In this document: positions 35,162 through 43,822 of the stretch, piece by piece
How the letters are laid out: every line of letters begins with the position of its first letter
Numbering within the stretch: the stretch's first letter is position 1
Assembly (NCBI RefSeq): GCF_000420025.1
Contig: NZ_ATUD01000007.1
Span: forward strand, 124,001 to 188,000
Origin: Patulibacter americanus DSM 16676
Lineage (GTDB): Bacteria > Actinomycetota > Thermoleophilia > Solirubrobacterales > Solirubrobacteraceae
Direction of reading: 5' to 3'
Length of the DNA: 64,000 nucleotides
Position numbers and translations under genes: made by a program
The notes under the pieces: model-generated
What the model was told of the DNA's origin: nothing
Seen by the model: the letters and a program-made list of their open reading frames with translations, nothing else
Database searches by the model: none

Positions 35162-36337
35162 TCAGTCGGCGAACACCGGCGCGGTGTACCCGAGCGACGG
35201 CGTGCCCTGCGCGTCGGGCCCGACGGCCAGCACGCGCGACTGCGTCGCGTCGTAGGAGGCCGAGCCGAGCGAGCTGCCGAGCGGGTAGGCGAGCCTGACG
35301 GTCGACGCGGCGCCGCCGCCGATCGGGGCGCGCGTGACGACGAGCGTGTCGGAGGCCTCGGCCTCCTGCAGCGTCACGAGCGCCTGCCGGTCGCGCGTGA
35401 AGCCCAGCACGAACACCGGGCGGTAGCCGCCGGAGAGGATCTGCACGTACCCCGTGCGGCTCCAGGTGCCGCGCGGCGTTCCGAACGCGACGTCGACGTC
35501 CGTCCCGGTCTCGCCGTTCACGCGGACCCGCCGGGCCGTGGCGATGGCGACCCGGTTGCGGTCGGCCACCACGTCGCTCCAGACCTCGCCGCGCCGCGAC
35601 GTCCGCAGCTTCGCAACGCGCCCGATCGAGGTGCCGGTGAGCGTGGCGCGCCACAGCCCCGAGGTGTTCCGCGCCCCCGGCGTCTTCGCGTGCAGCGTGT
35701 AGTAGTAGCGGCCGCGGTCCAGGCCGACGCCGCCGATGGCCTGGCCACTGCGGGTCGTCGAGACGGAGCGCACCTGGCCCGTGTCGAGACGCACGAGGCG
35801 CAGGTCGGTCGCCCGGTCGCGACGGGTCGAGGTGACGATCGCGACGGGCGCGCCCTGCGCGTCCGTCCCCACCTCGAGCGCGGAGATCCCGTCCGGGACG
35901 ACGTCCAGGAACCGGGCGACCTGCACGGCGGCCCCGGCACGCATCGTCCAGAGCTCGGCGGGACGGTCCGCGTTCGGGTCGCCGCCCGCGATGGCCGGGC
36001 GGGTGATCCACGCGACGTGCCCGTCCCCCGTGGCGGTCACCTCCACGGGCGCCTCGGCGAGCGCGACCTGCAGGGGCTGCTCGACGACGCGCAGCGTGGG
36101 CGTGGCGGCCGAGGCGACGGAGGAGGCGCCGAGCGTGGCGACCAGGGCACCGGCCACGACGGCCGCCCGGCGTGCACCGGCACGGCCGGCCGCGCCGCCC
36201 CGGCCGGCACCCGCGCGGTCGGACGGCCGCGGCAGCCCTCCGGGACGCTCGCCGGCGGTGGTGGAGGGCGGAAAGGGGATGGCGGGCGGGACGGGCGTGG
36301 CGGTGGGGACGGGCGGGATGGTGGCGGTGCGGGACAT
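35162..36337 (-). CDS. exported protein of unknown function, propeller-like repeats
   Basis: The product has 391 residues from ATG 36337. A Pro/Arg-rich N-terminus leads to a hydrophobic signal RRAAVVAGALVATLGASSVA ending in A-S-A near residue 77, longer than usual before the signal. The exported part is made of repeated strand pairs (DGHVAWITRP, GAPVAIVTSTRRDRATDLRLVRLD, GRYYYTLHAKT, NRVAIATARRVRVNG, RQALVTLQEAE), compatible with a beta propeller. No catalytic motif was found. It is divergent from the sulfite-oxidase-like gene. Confidence 0.65.
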   Translation of the reverse strand: MSRTATIPPVPTATPVPPAIPFPPSTTAGERPGGLPRPSDRAGAGRGGAAGRAGARRAAVVAGALVATLGASSVASAATPTLRVVEQPLQVALAEAPVEVTATGDGHVAWITRPAIAGGDPNADRPAELWTMRAGAAVQVARFLDVVPDGISALEVGTDAQGAPVAIVTSTRRDRATDLRLVRLDTGQVRSVSTTRSGQAIGGVGLDRGRYYYTLHAKTPGARNTSGLWRATLTGTSIGRVAKLRTSRRGEVWSDVVADRNRVAIATARRVRVNGETGTDVDVAFGTPRGTWSRTGYVQILSGGYRPVFVLGFTRDRQALVTLQEAEASDTLVVTRAPIGGGAASTVRLAYPLGSSLGSASYDATQSRVLAVGPDAQGTPSLGYTAPVFAD

Positions 36338-36548
36338 GTCTCTGCAAACGCCGGCGAGCACCCGAAGTTGCGGGATGCCAGCAAGTCGTCCCGTCGGGCC
36401 GCCCCCTGCGACCGTCGCCCCGGCGCGCCCTCAGTCGAGGCCGAGCTCGGCCAGCAGGTGGTCGAGGTCCTCCGGGCTCGGACCCCCGACGAGGTGGTCC
36501 GCCCGCAGACTCCTCCGGACCTGGAAGTGCCCGGGGTACCGTACGGCC

Positions 36549-37331
36549 GTGCCCATACGGAGCCGTACGAACGTCGCAGCGCGCTGGCCACGGCGAGCCC
36601 GAGGCCTGCCTCCGGGGCAACGTCGCCTCGGGACCTTCCCGCGGTTCTCCGATCAGCCGCACCGCCGGCCGCCCCCGCCGCCCGCCCGGGTCGAGCTGCG
36701 TATCGGCGGCCCGGGGCTCGCGGACCGGATCGTCGCCCTCGACGAGCTGCTCGCCCTGCCGCAGCACGAGCGGCGCAGCGACTTCCACTGCGTCACGACC
36801 TGGTCGTTCCAGGGCCTCACGTGGGGCGGCGTGTCGTTGGCCGACGTGTGGCGAGCGATCGTCGAGCCCCACGCCGACACGGCGGCGGTTGCGCCCTTCG
36901 CCGTCGCGGCCGGCGCCGACGGCTACCGCGCCGTGCTCCACCGCGACGACCTGCTGAGCGGCGACGTGCTGATCGCCCACACGTTGGACGGCGCGCCGCT
37001 CGACGCCCGCCACGGCGCCCCGCTGCGGCTCGTCAGCCCGTCCCAGTACGGCTACAAGAACGTCAAGCACCTCGCCGCCCTCGAGCTGCACGCCACCCGA
37101 CCGGCGAGCACCCTCAGGCCCAAGGAGCACCTCCGGGCACGCGTGGCCCTCGAGGAGCGGCACAGCCGGATCCCGGGACGGCTGCTGCGCCTGCCCTACC
37201 GCGCCGTGGTCCCCGTGACGATCGCGGTCGCCGAGCGCCACGCCGAGCCGCGGCCGGCGGCGGACCGGGACGACGGGCCGCCGACCGACGGCCCGCGGGG
37301 ACCAGCCCGCCGAGGCGGGCCGACGGACTAG
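36549..37331 (+). CDS. sulfite-oxidase-like molybdopterin-binding protein
   Basis: About 260 residues from GTG 36549, although the exact start is uncertain. The family opening LPPGQRRLGTFPRF is followed by the Mo-pterin domain with the cofactor cysteine in SDFHCVTTWSFQGLTWGGV, the region DGYRAVLHRDDLLSGDVLIA, and APLRLVSPSQYGYKNVKHL. It resembles the small cytoplasmic sulfite-oxidase-like group (YedY/MsrP relatives) without a heme domain or a visible Tat signal. Its redox substrate is unknown. It is convergent with the MarR gene; stops share CTAG at 37328-37331. Confidence 0.85.
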   Translation: MPIRSRTNVAARWPRRARGLPPGQRRLGTFPRFSDQPHRRPPPPPARVELRIGGPGLADRIVALDELLALPQHERRSDFHCVTTWSFQGLTWGGVSLADVWRAIVEPHADTAAVAPFAVAAGADGYRAVLHRDDLLSGDVLIAHTLDGAPLDARHGAPLRLVSPSQYGYKNVKHLAALELHATRPASTLRPKEHLRARVALEERHSRIPGRLLRLPYRAVVPVTIAVAERHAEPRPAADRDDGPPTDGPRGPARRGGPTD

Positions 37332-37813
37332 GGCTTCAGCCCCGGCTCGAGCCGGTCGAGCACGCGCGTCCACAGGTCGCCGAGCAGCTCCTGCTCCTCC
37401 GGCGTCATGAGGTCGTGGAACCGCTCGCGGACCTCGTCGAGGTACTCCGCGCGGGCGGCCGTGACGCGCTGCCGACCGTCGGCGGTGAGGACGGCGTAGT
37501 AGCCGCGGGCATCGGTCTCGCAACGCTCGCGGACGACCTGGCCCTCCTTCTCGAGCCGGTCGATCAGGCGCGTGAGCCCGCTGCGGCTGAGGACGGCGAG
37601 GTTCGCCAGGTCGGAGAGCCGCATGCGGCCATCCGGCGCGTCCGAGAGGTGCATGAGCACCTCGTAGGTGGAGTTCTGCAGCCCGTGGCGCTGCTCCAGG
37701 CCCTGCTCGAGGTCGCGCTGGAGATACGCGTAGGCCCGCAGCATGCCCCGCCAGGCGGCGAGCTCGCGCTGGTCCAGATGACGAACGGTGGTGTCGGTGT
37801 CCGGGGTCGCCAT
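37328..37813 (-). CDS. MarR-family transcriptional regulator
   Basis: The product has 161 residues from ATG 37813; a GTG at 37819 adds two residues. The winged helix-turn-helix is at about 55-110 (STYEVLMHLSDAPDGRMRLS, then LANLAVLSRSGLTRLIDRLE and the wing CETDARGYYAVLTADGRQR), flanked by helices that form the dimer. It is divergent from wrbA across 95 bp that contain a good inverted repeat, so it likely represses wrbA and itself in response to a quinone, oxidant or phenolic ligand. Confidence 0.93.
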   Translation of the reverse strand: MATPDTDTTVRHLDQRELAAWRGMLRAYAYLQRDLEQGLEQRHGLQNSTYEVLMHLSDAPDGRMRLSDLANLAVLSRSGLTRLIDRLEKEGQVVRERCETDARGYYAVLTADGRQRVTAARAEYLDEVRERFHDLMTPEEQELLGDLWTRVLDRLEPGLKP

Positions 37814-37831
37814 CCACACATTGTTGCACCT

Positions 37832-37845
37832 ACAAATGCCTTTGT
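37832..37845. promoter_or_regulatory. MarR operator candidate between marR and wrbA
   Basis: ACAAA-TGCC-TTTGT is a perfect 5-bp-arm dyad in an AT-rich stretch that stands out from the surroundings. A second, shorter ACA-T-TGT dyad lies at 37818-37824 against the MarR start. The spacing and position suit a MarR dimer blocking both promoters. Confidence 0.6.
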
Positions 37846-37908
37846 GAAATCGCTATGGTCGGCCGCGGGCAAGCCGCCCCACCCCCGTCTCCCCACCGTG
37901 GAGGACCT

Positions 37909-38523
37909 ATGAGCACGAAGATCCTGGTCGCCTACTACTCGTCGACCGGCAACGTCCACCAGCTCGCGCAGGCCGTCGCCGCCGGCGCCGAGTCCACCGG
38001 TGCCGAGGTGCGCCTGCGCAAGGCGCACGAGCTCGCGCCGCAGGCCGCGATCGAGTCCAACCCCGCCTGGAAGGCGCACATCGACGCCACACAGGACGTC
38101 CCGGAGGCGACGGCGGACGACTTCGTGTGGGCCGACGGCTACGCGCTCGGCACCCCCACGCGCTTCGGCACGCCGTCGGCGCAGCTCAAGCAGCTGATCG
38201 ACACGCTCGGCCCGCAGTGGGCCACGGGCCAGCTCGCGAACAAGGCGGCCACCGCCTTCGTCTCCGCCTCGAACGCCCACGGCGGCAACGAGTCGACGAT
38301 CCTCACCCTGCACAACGTGTTCGCCCACTGGGGCGCCATCGTCGTGCCCACGGGCTACACGAGCGACGATCCCTACAGCGCCGGCGGCAACCCGTACGGC
38401 ATCGGCTACCCGGCCGGGCAGTCCGCGGGCGAGCCGCTCCCGGACGACGTCCAGGCCGCGGCCCGCTACCAGGGCTCCCGCGTCGCCCGGGTGGCCGAGC
38501 TGCTGGGCCCGCTGCGCGGCTGA
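37909..38523 (+). CDS. wrbA: NAD(P)H:quinone oxidoreductase, WrbA family
   Basis: The product has 204 residues from ATG 37909 (TKILVAYYSSTGNVHQLAQA is the FMN phosphate loop). GTPTRFGTPSAQLKQLID and FVSASNAHGGNESTILTLHN are the family's flavin and quinone motifs. The tail VPTGYTSDDPYSAGGNPYG is also typical. It makes two-electron reductions of quinones, avoiding semiquinone radicals, as a cytoplasmic tetramer. Control by the divergent MarR protein is likely. Confidence 0.95.
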   Translation: MSTKILVAYYSSTGNVHQLAQAVAAGAESTGAEVRLRKAHELAPQAAIESNPAWKAHIDATQDVPEATADDFVWADGYALGTPTRFGTPSAQLKQLIDTLGPQWATGQLANKAATAFVSASNAHGGNESTILTLHNVFAHWGAIVVPTGYTSDDPYSAGGNPYGIGYPAGQSAGEPLPDDVQAAARYQGSRVARVAELLGPLRG

Positions 38524-38543
38524 GCGCGGCCCAAGGCCACCTG

Positions 38544-38566
38544 CCGTCCGGCCACGCGCCGGACGG
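38544..38566. terminator. hairpin between convergent wrbA and gpmI
   Basis: CCGTCCGG, loop CCACGCG, CCGGACGG gives an 8-bp perfect stem 20 bp after the wrbA stop. It has no T-tract. The remaining convergent gap shows no gene. Confidence 0.4.
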
Positions 38567-38635
38567 GCGGGGACGGCCGGCCCCCACGATCGGCCGCGAC
38601 CCGACGGTCGGAGCCTCCGTGGTCCCGCGGCGCCC

Positions 38636-40324
38636 CTATGCCCCGCGGATCATCGACTCGCCCGTCATCGCCGCGGGCTGCTCGATGCCGAGCAGGTCCA
38701 GGACGGTCGGGGCGACGTCGGCGAGGATGCCCTCGTCGCGGAGCGTCAGGCCCTCGCGGGTGACGACGAAGGGCACCGGATTGAGCGAGTGCGCCGTGTT
38801 CGGCGACCCGTCCGGCTCGAGCATGTGGTCCGCGTTGCCGTGGTCGGCGGTGACGAGGCAGACCCCGCCGCTCTCCGTCACGGTGCGCACGACGTCGGCG
38901 AGGCAGCCGTCGACGAACTCGATCGCCTGGATCGCCGCGGGGATCGACCCCGTGTGCCCGACCATGTCGGGGTTGGCGAAGTTGATGATCCCGAACGTCG
39001 GGCTGCGCTCGCCCCAGAGCCGCACGAACGCGTCGGCCGCCGCCCGCGCCGACATCTCCGGCTTCTGGTCGTAGGTGGCGACGTCGCGCGGGCTGGGCAC
39101 CACGTCGCGGTACTCCTCGCGGTGCTCGTTCTCGATCCCCCCGTTGAAGAAGTACGTGACGTGCGGGTACTTCTCCGTCTCGGCCACGTGGACCTGGGCG
39201 CCGCCGGTGCGCTCGATGACGTCGGCGAGCGTGATCTCGGGCAGCCGCGGCGGGAACGCGACGGGGTAGGGCCAGTCGGCCTTGTACGTCGTCATGCAGA
39301 CGTAGTCGTCGACGGCCACCACGGGGGCGCCGTCCGGCGTGCCCCGGTCGACCTCGGCGAAGCCCGGCTCGGCGAGCGCGCGGGTGATCTCGCGGACGCG
39401 GTCGGGGCGGAAGTTCGTGACGATCACGGCGTCGCCGCGGCGGATCGTGGCCTCCTCCCCGACGGTCGTCGCGGCGACGAACTCGTCCGTCTCGTCGCGC
39501 GCGTAGGCGTCCTTCACGGCCTGGACGGCCGTCTCCGCGTGGTGCTGCCCCTTGCCGTGGACGAGCAGGTCGAACGCCTGCTGCACGCGGTCCCAGCGCT
39601 GGTCGCGGTCCATCGCGAAGTAGCGGCCGACGACCGAGCCGACGCGCACCGTCGTGGCGTCCGTCGACGCGTCCGCGGCCCACTCCTCGACCGTCCGCAG
39701 GTAGCCCTCGCCGCCGTGCGGCAGCGTGTCGCGACCGTCCGTGAACGCGTGGATCACGAGGTCGGAGACGCCCTGGTCGATGCCCGCGCGGATCAGCGCG
39801 TGCAGGTGCTCCATCGAGGAGTGCACGCCGCCGTCCGAGACGAGGCCGATGAGGTGCACGCGACGGCCGGCGCGCGGGTCGGTGGCCGAGGCGCGCTGCG
39901 GGACCTCGCCGGCGGAGCCCGTGGTGCTCGCGTCGCCCTGCTCCCCGCCTTCGCCGCCGAACGGATCGCCGCCCTGGCCCCCGTCGGCCGTGCCGTCGCC
40001 CGCGGGCGCGTCGCCCGTGAGCGCCAGGCGGATCGCCTCGGTCGCGGCGATCGTGCCGGTCCTCACGGCCTCGTCGATGCGGACGAGGTCCTGCTTGACG
40101 ATCGAGCCGGCGCCGAGATTCAGGTGGCCGACCTCGGAGTTGCCCATCTGGCCCTCCGGCAGGCCGACCGCCGGGCCGCACGCGATGAGCTGCGCGTGCG
40201 GGTAGCGCTCCCACAGACCGTCGAACGTGGGGGTGTTCGCCAGGCTGACCGCGTTGCCCGGTCCGTCGGGGGCCAGCCCGAAGCCGTCCAGGATGATCAG
40301 CGCGACGGACGGGGCGGGGCTCAT
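38636..40324 (-). CDS. gpmI: cofactor-independent phosphoglycerate mutase with an inserted loop
   Basis: The product has 562 residues, against about 510 in the family. ATG 40324 overlaps the tpiA stop (ATGA). Metal and catalytic motifs are intact: ILDGFG near 10-15, NSEVGH with the phospho-Ser at about 62, the FTDGRDT region, and TADHGNADHML near the C-terminus. Residues about 103-153 are a Gly/Asp/Glu-rich low-complexity insertion (GDAPAGDGTADGGQGGDPFG and more) just before the domain boundary. It interconverts 3- and 2-phosphoglycerate with Mn. It is the last gene of the gap-pgk-tpiA-gpmI row. Confidence 0.95.
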   Translation of the reverse strand: MSPAPSVALIILDGFGLAPDGPGNAVSLANTPTFDGLWERYPHAQLIACGPAVGLPEGQMGNSEVGHLNLGAGSIVKQDLVRIDEAVRTGTIAATEAIRLALTGDAPAGDGTADGGQGGDPFGGEGGEQGDASTTGSAGEVPQRASATDPRAGRRVHLIGLVSDGGVHSSMEHLHALIRAGIDQGVSDLVIHAFTDGRDTLPHGGEGYLRTVEEWAADASTDATTVRVGSVVGRYFAMDRDQRWDRVQQAFDLLVHGKGQHHAETAVQAVKDAYARDETDEFVAATTVGEEATIRRGDAVIVTNFRPDRVREITRALAEPGFAEVDRGTPDGAPVVAVDDYVCMTTYKADWPYPVAFPPRLPEITLADVIERTGGAQVHVAETEKYPHVTYFFNGGIENEHREEYRDVVPSPRDVATYDQKPEMSARAAADAFVRLWGERSPTFGIINFANPDMVGHTGSIPAAIQAIEFVDGCLADVVRTVTESGGVCLVTADHGNADHMLEPDGSPNTAHSLNPVPFVVTREGLTLRDEGILADVAPTVLDLLGIEQPAAMTGESMIRGA

Positions 40325-41079
40325 GCGCGCGCCGCCTGCACGATCGCCGCGAAGTTCTGCGGCTCGAGCGCCGCGCCGCCGACCAGCGCACCGTCGACGT
40401 CGGGAAGCGCCAGGAGCTCCTGGGCGTTGTCCGGCTTGACGGAGCCGCCGTACTGGATGCGGACGGCCTCGGCGGCCGCGGCGGAGCGGTCCGCGACGAG
40501 GGAGCGGATGAACGCGCAGGCGTCCTGCGCCTGCTGGGGCGAGGCGACCTTGCCCGTGCCGATGGCCCACACCGGCTCGTAGGCGATCGTGACCTTTGCG
40601 AGGTCCTCGTCCGCGACGTCGGCGAGGCCCTCGGTCACCTGGGTCCGCAGGACGGCCTCGGTCTCGTCGCCCTCGCGCTGCGCGTCCGTCTCGCCGACGC
40701 AGAAGATCGGGGTCAGGCCGGCGGCGAGCAGGGCGGGGACCTTCGCGCGCAGGTCGGCGTCGGTCTCGTTGAAGAGCTGACGGCGCTCGGAGTGCCCGAC
40801 GACGACGCCGTGGACCTCGAGCTCGTCGAGCATCGCGATCGAGATCTCGCCCGTGTAGGCGCCCTTCTCGGCCGCGTGGACGTTCTGCGCGTAGACCTCG
40901 ATGGACGAGCCGCGCGTCGAGTCGACGACGGCCTGGATCGCCGTGAAGGGCACGCAGACGCCGATCTGGACGTCGTCGATCGCGCCGGCGAGCGGCAGGA
41001 GCCCCGTGATGAACTCCTCGGCCTCGGCGATCGTCTTGTGCATCTTCCAGTTGCCGGCCACGAACGGGGTGCGGGACAT
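40321..41079 (-). CDS. tpiA: triosephosphate isomerase
   Basis: The product has 252 residues. The start region is AGNWKMHKT (catalytic Asn and Lys), the electrophile His is in VVGHSERRQLF, the base Glu in TIAYEPVWAIGTGKVA, and the phosphate loop in VGGAALEPQNF. It interconverts dihydroxyacetone phosphate and glyceraldehyde-3-phosphate. It is 115 bp downstream of pgk and coupled to gpmI. Confidence 0.98.
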   Translation of the reverse strand: MSRTPFVAGNWKMHKTIAEAEEFITGLLPLAGAIDDVQIGVCVPFTAIQAVVDSTRGSSIEVYAQNVHAAEKGAYTGEISIAMLDELEVHGVVVGHSERRQLFNETDADLRAKVPALLAAGLTPIFCVGETDAQREGDETEAVLRTQVTEGLADVADEDLAKVTIAYEPVWAIGTGKVASPQQAQDACAFIRSLVADRSAAAAEAVRIQYGGSVKPDNAQELLALPDVDGALVGGAALEPQNFAAIVQAARA

Positions 41080-41194
41080 CGCGAGAACCTCGGGGAGTTG
41101 GGGTGTGGGGTGATCGGGGTGCCGCCCCTCCCCCGCGTGTGCGCCGCGTGGAAGGGAGAGCGGCGGGGCCGGCGGGCGCGACGCGCCCGCCGGC

Positions 41195-42457
41195 TCAGGG
41201 GGCGCGGAGGACCTCGACGCCGGGGAGCGTCTTGCCCTCGATGAGCTCGAGCGACGCGCCGCCGCCCGTGGAGAGGTGGGTGACCTGGTCGCCCAGGCCG
41301 AACTGCTGCAGCGCCGCGGCGCTGTCGCCGCCGCCGACGACCGTGGTGGCGTTCGTCTCGGCGACCGCCTCCGCGACCGTGCGGGTGCCCGCGGCGAACG
41401 GCTCGAGCTCGAACGCGCCCATCGGGCCGTTCCAGAAAACGGAGCCGGCCGAGAGGATCTCCTCGCGGTACGCCTGCGCGGTCTTCGGGCCGATGTCGAG
41501 GCCCATCCAGCCGTCGGGCGTGTCGACGCCGTCGAGGTCGCGCTGCTCGGTGTCGGGCGAGAACTCGCGCCCGAGGGACAGATCGCTCGGGAGCAGCAGG
41601 CGGCAGCCCTTGAGCTCGGCGTCGCGCAGGGCGCGGGCGGCGGGCTCGACGCCCTCGTCCTCGCACAGCGAGCTGCCGATGTCGTGGCCCTGGGCCTTGA
41701 AGAACGGGAACGCCATGGCGCCGCCGATGAGGATCGTGTCGGCGCGGTCGAGGAACGCGTCGATGACGCCGATCTTGTCGGTCACCTTCGCGCCGCCGAC
41801 GATCGCTACTAGCGGGCGGCCCGGGTCGGCCAGGATGCCCTCGAGCGTCTCGACCTCGCCCTGCAGCAGCAGCCCGGCGGCCTTGTGCTCGACCTGACGG
41901 GCGACGCCCTCGGTCGAGGCGTGGGCGCGGTGCGCCGCGCCGAACGCGTCGTTGACGAAGATGCCGTCGCAGAGCGCGGCGTAGGCCTTCGCCAGCGTCT
42001 CGTCGTTCTTCGTCTCGCCCGCCTCGTAGCGGACGTTCTCGAGCATCAGGATCCGGCGGTCCTTCGTGCCGGGCTCGAGCGCCGCGGCCGCGGCGGTGAC
42101 CTCGTCCCCCACGACGGCCGGGGCCAGCGTCACCGACTCCTCGAGCAGCTGCATCAGCCGCGCGGCGACGGGTGCCAGGGAGAGGTCCGGGTCGACGCCC
42201 TTCGGCCGGCCGAGGTGGGCGGCGAGCACGAGGGCCGCGCCCTCGTCGAGCAGGCGGCGGAGCGTCGGGACGGCGGCGCGGATGCGCGTGTCGTCCGTGA
42301 TCGCCTCGTGCGGGGCGTTCGAGTCGGCCGGCGGCTCCCCGGCGAGCGGGACGTTGAAGTCCACGCGCACGAAGACGCGCTTGCCGGCGACGGCCAGGCC
42401 GTCGAGGGTGGCGATCGGCGCCCGTCCTCCGGTGGTCGATGCGGAATCGGTGCTCAT
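41195..42457 (-). CDS. pgk: phosphoglycerate kinase
   Basis: The product has 420 residues from ATG 42457, chosen because the frame upstream is arginine-rich and unlike the family. The substrate strand is VFVRVDFNVPL, then HLGRPKG. The nucleotide site is ILIGGAMAFPFFKAQGHDIG with VVGGGDSAAALQQFG at the hinge. A family-typical lysine stretch (VAIVGGAKVTDKIGV) is present. It makes ATP from 1,3-bisphosphoglycerate. It lies 163 bp downstream of gap. Confidence 0.98.
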   Translation of the reverse strand: MSTDSASTTGGRAPIATLDGLAVAGKRVFVRVDFNVPLAGEPPADSNAPHEAITDDTRIRAAVPTLRRLLDEGAALVLAAHLGRPKGVDPDLSLAPVAARLMQLLEESVTLAPAVVGDEVTAAAAALEPGTKDRRILMLENVRYEAGETKNDETLAKAYAALCDGIFVNDAFGAAHRAHASTEGVARQVEHKAAGLLLQGEVETLEGILADPGRPLVAIVGGAKVTDKIGVIDAFLDRADTILIGGAMAFPFFKAQGHDIGSSLCEDEGVEPAARALRDAELKGCRLLLPSDLSLGREFSPDTEQRDLDGVDTPDGWMGLDIGPKTAQAYREEILSAGSVFWNGPMGAFELEPFAAGTRTVAEAVAETNATTVVGGGDSAAALQQFGLGDQVTHLSTGGGASLELIEGKTLPGVEVLRAP

Positions 42458-42620
42458 CGGAGGGCGGTCTCCTCGGGGTGTGGACGGGTCTTCGGTGCTG
42501 CGGGGGTGCTGCGGTGCCGCCGCCGTGGGGCAGCGCCTGCCTACGCCGCCGCCGGGCGGGCGGCGTCGCCCCGGTCTCGTCACCGCGGTGCGGCGACGGG
42601 ACTGCGGGGCGCTGCGGGTC

Positions 42621-43709
<1,089 letters not shown>

Positions 43710-43822
43710 CTATAGGAGCGCGCCGTGAGAGCGCCGTCACGCGGGCGCGCGCGGGACGACCGGCGGGGTGCGCCCGAAGCGGCCGGTGGCCAGCAGCTCG
43801 AACCCTCGCCCCCGTCCCCCGC

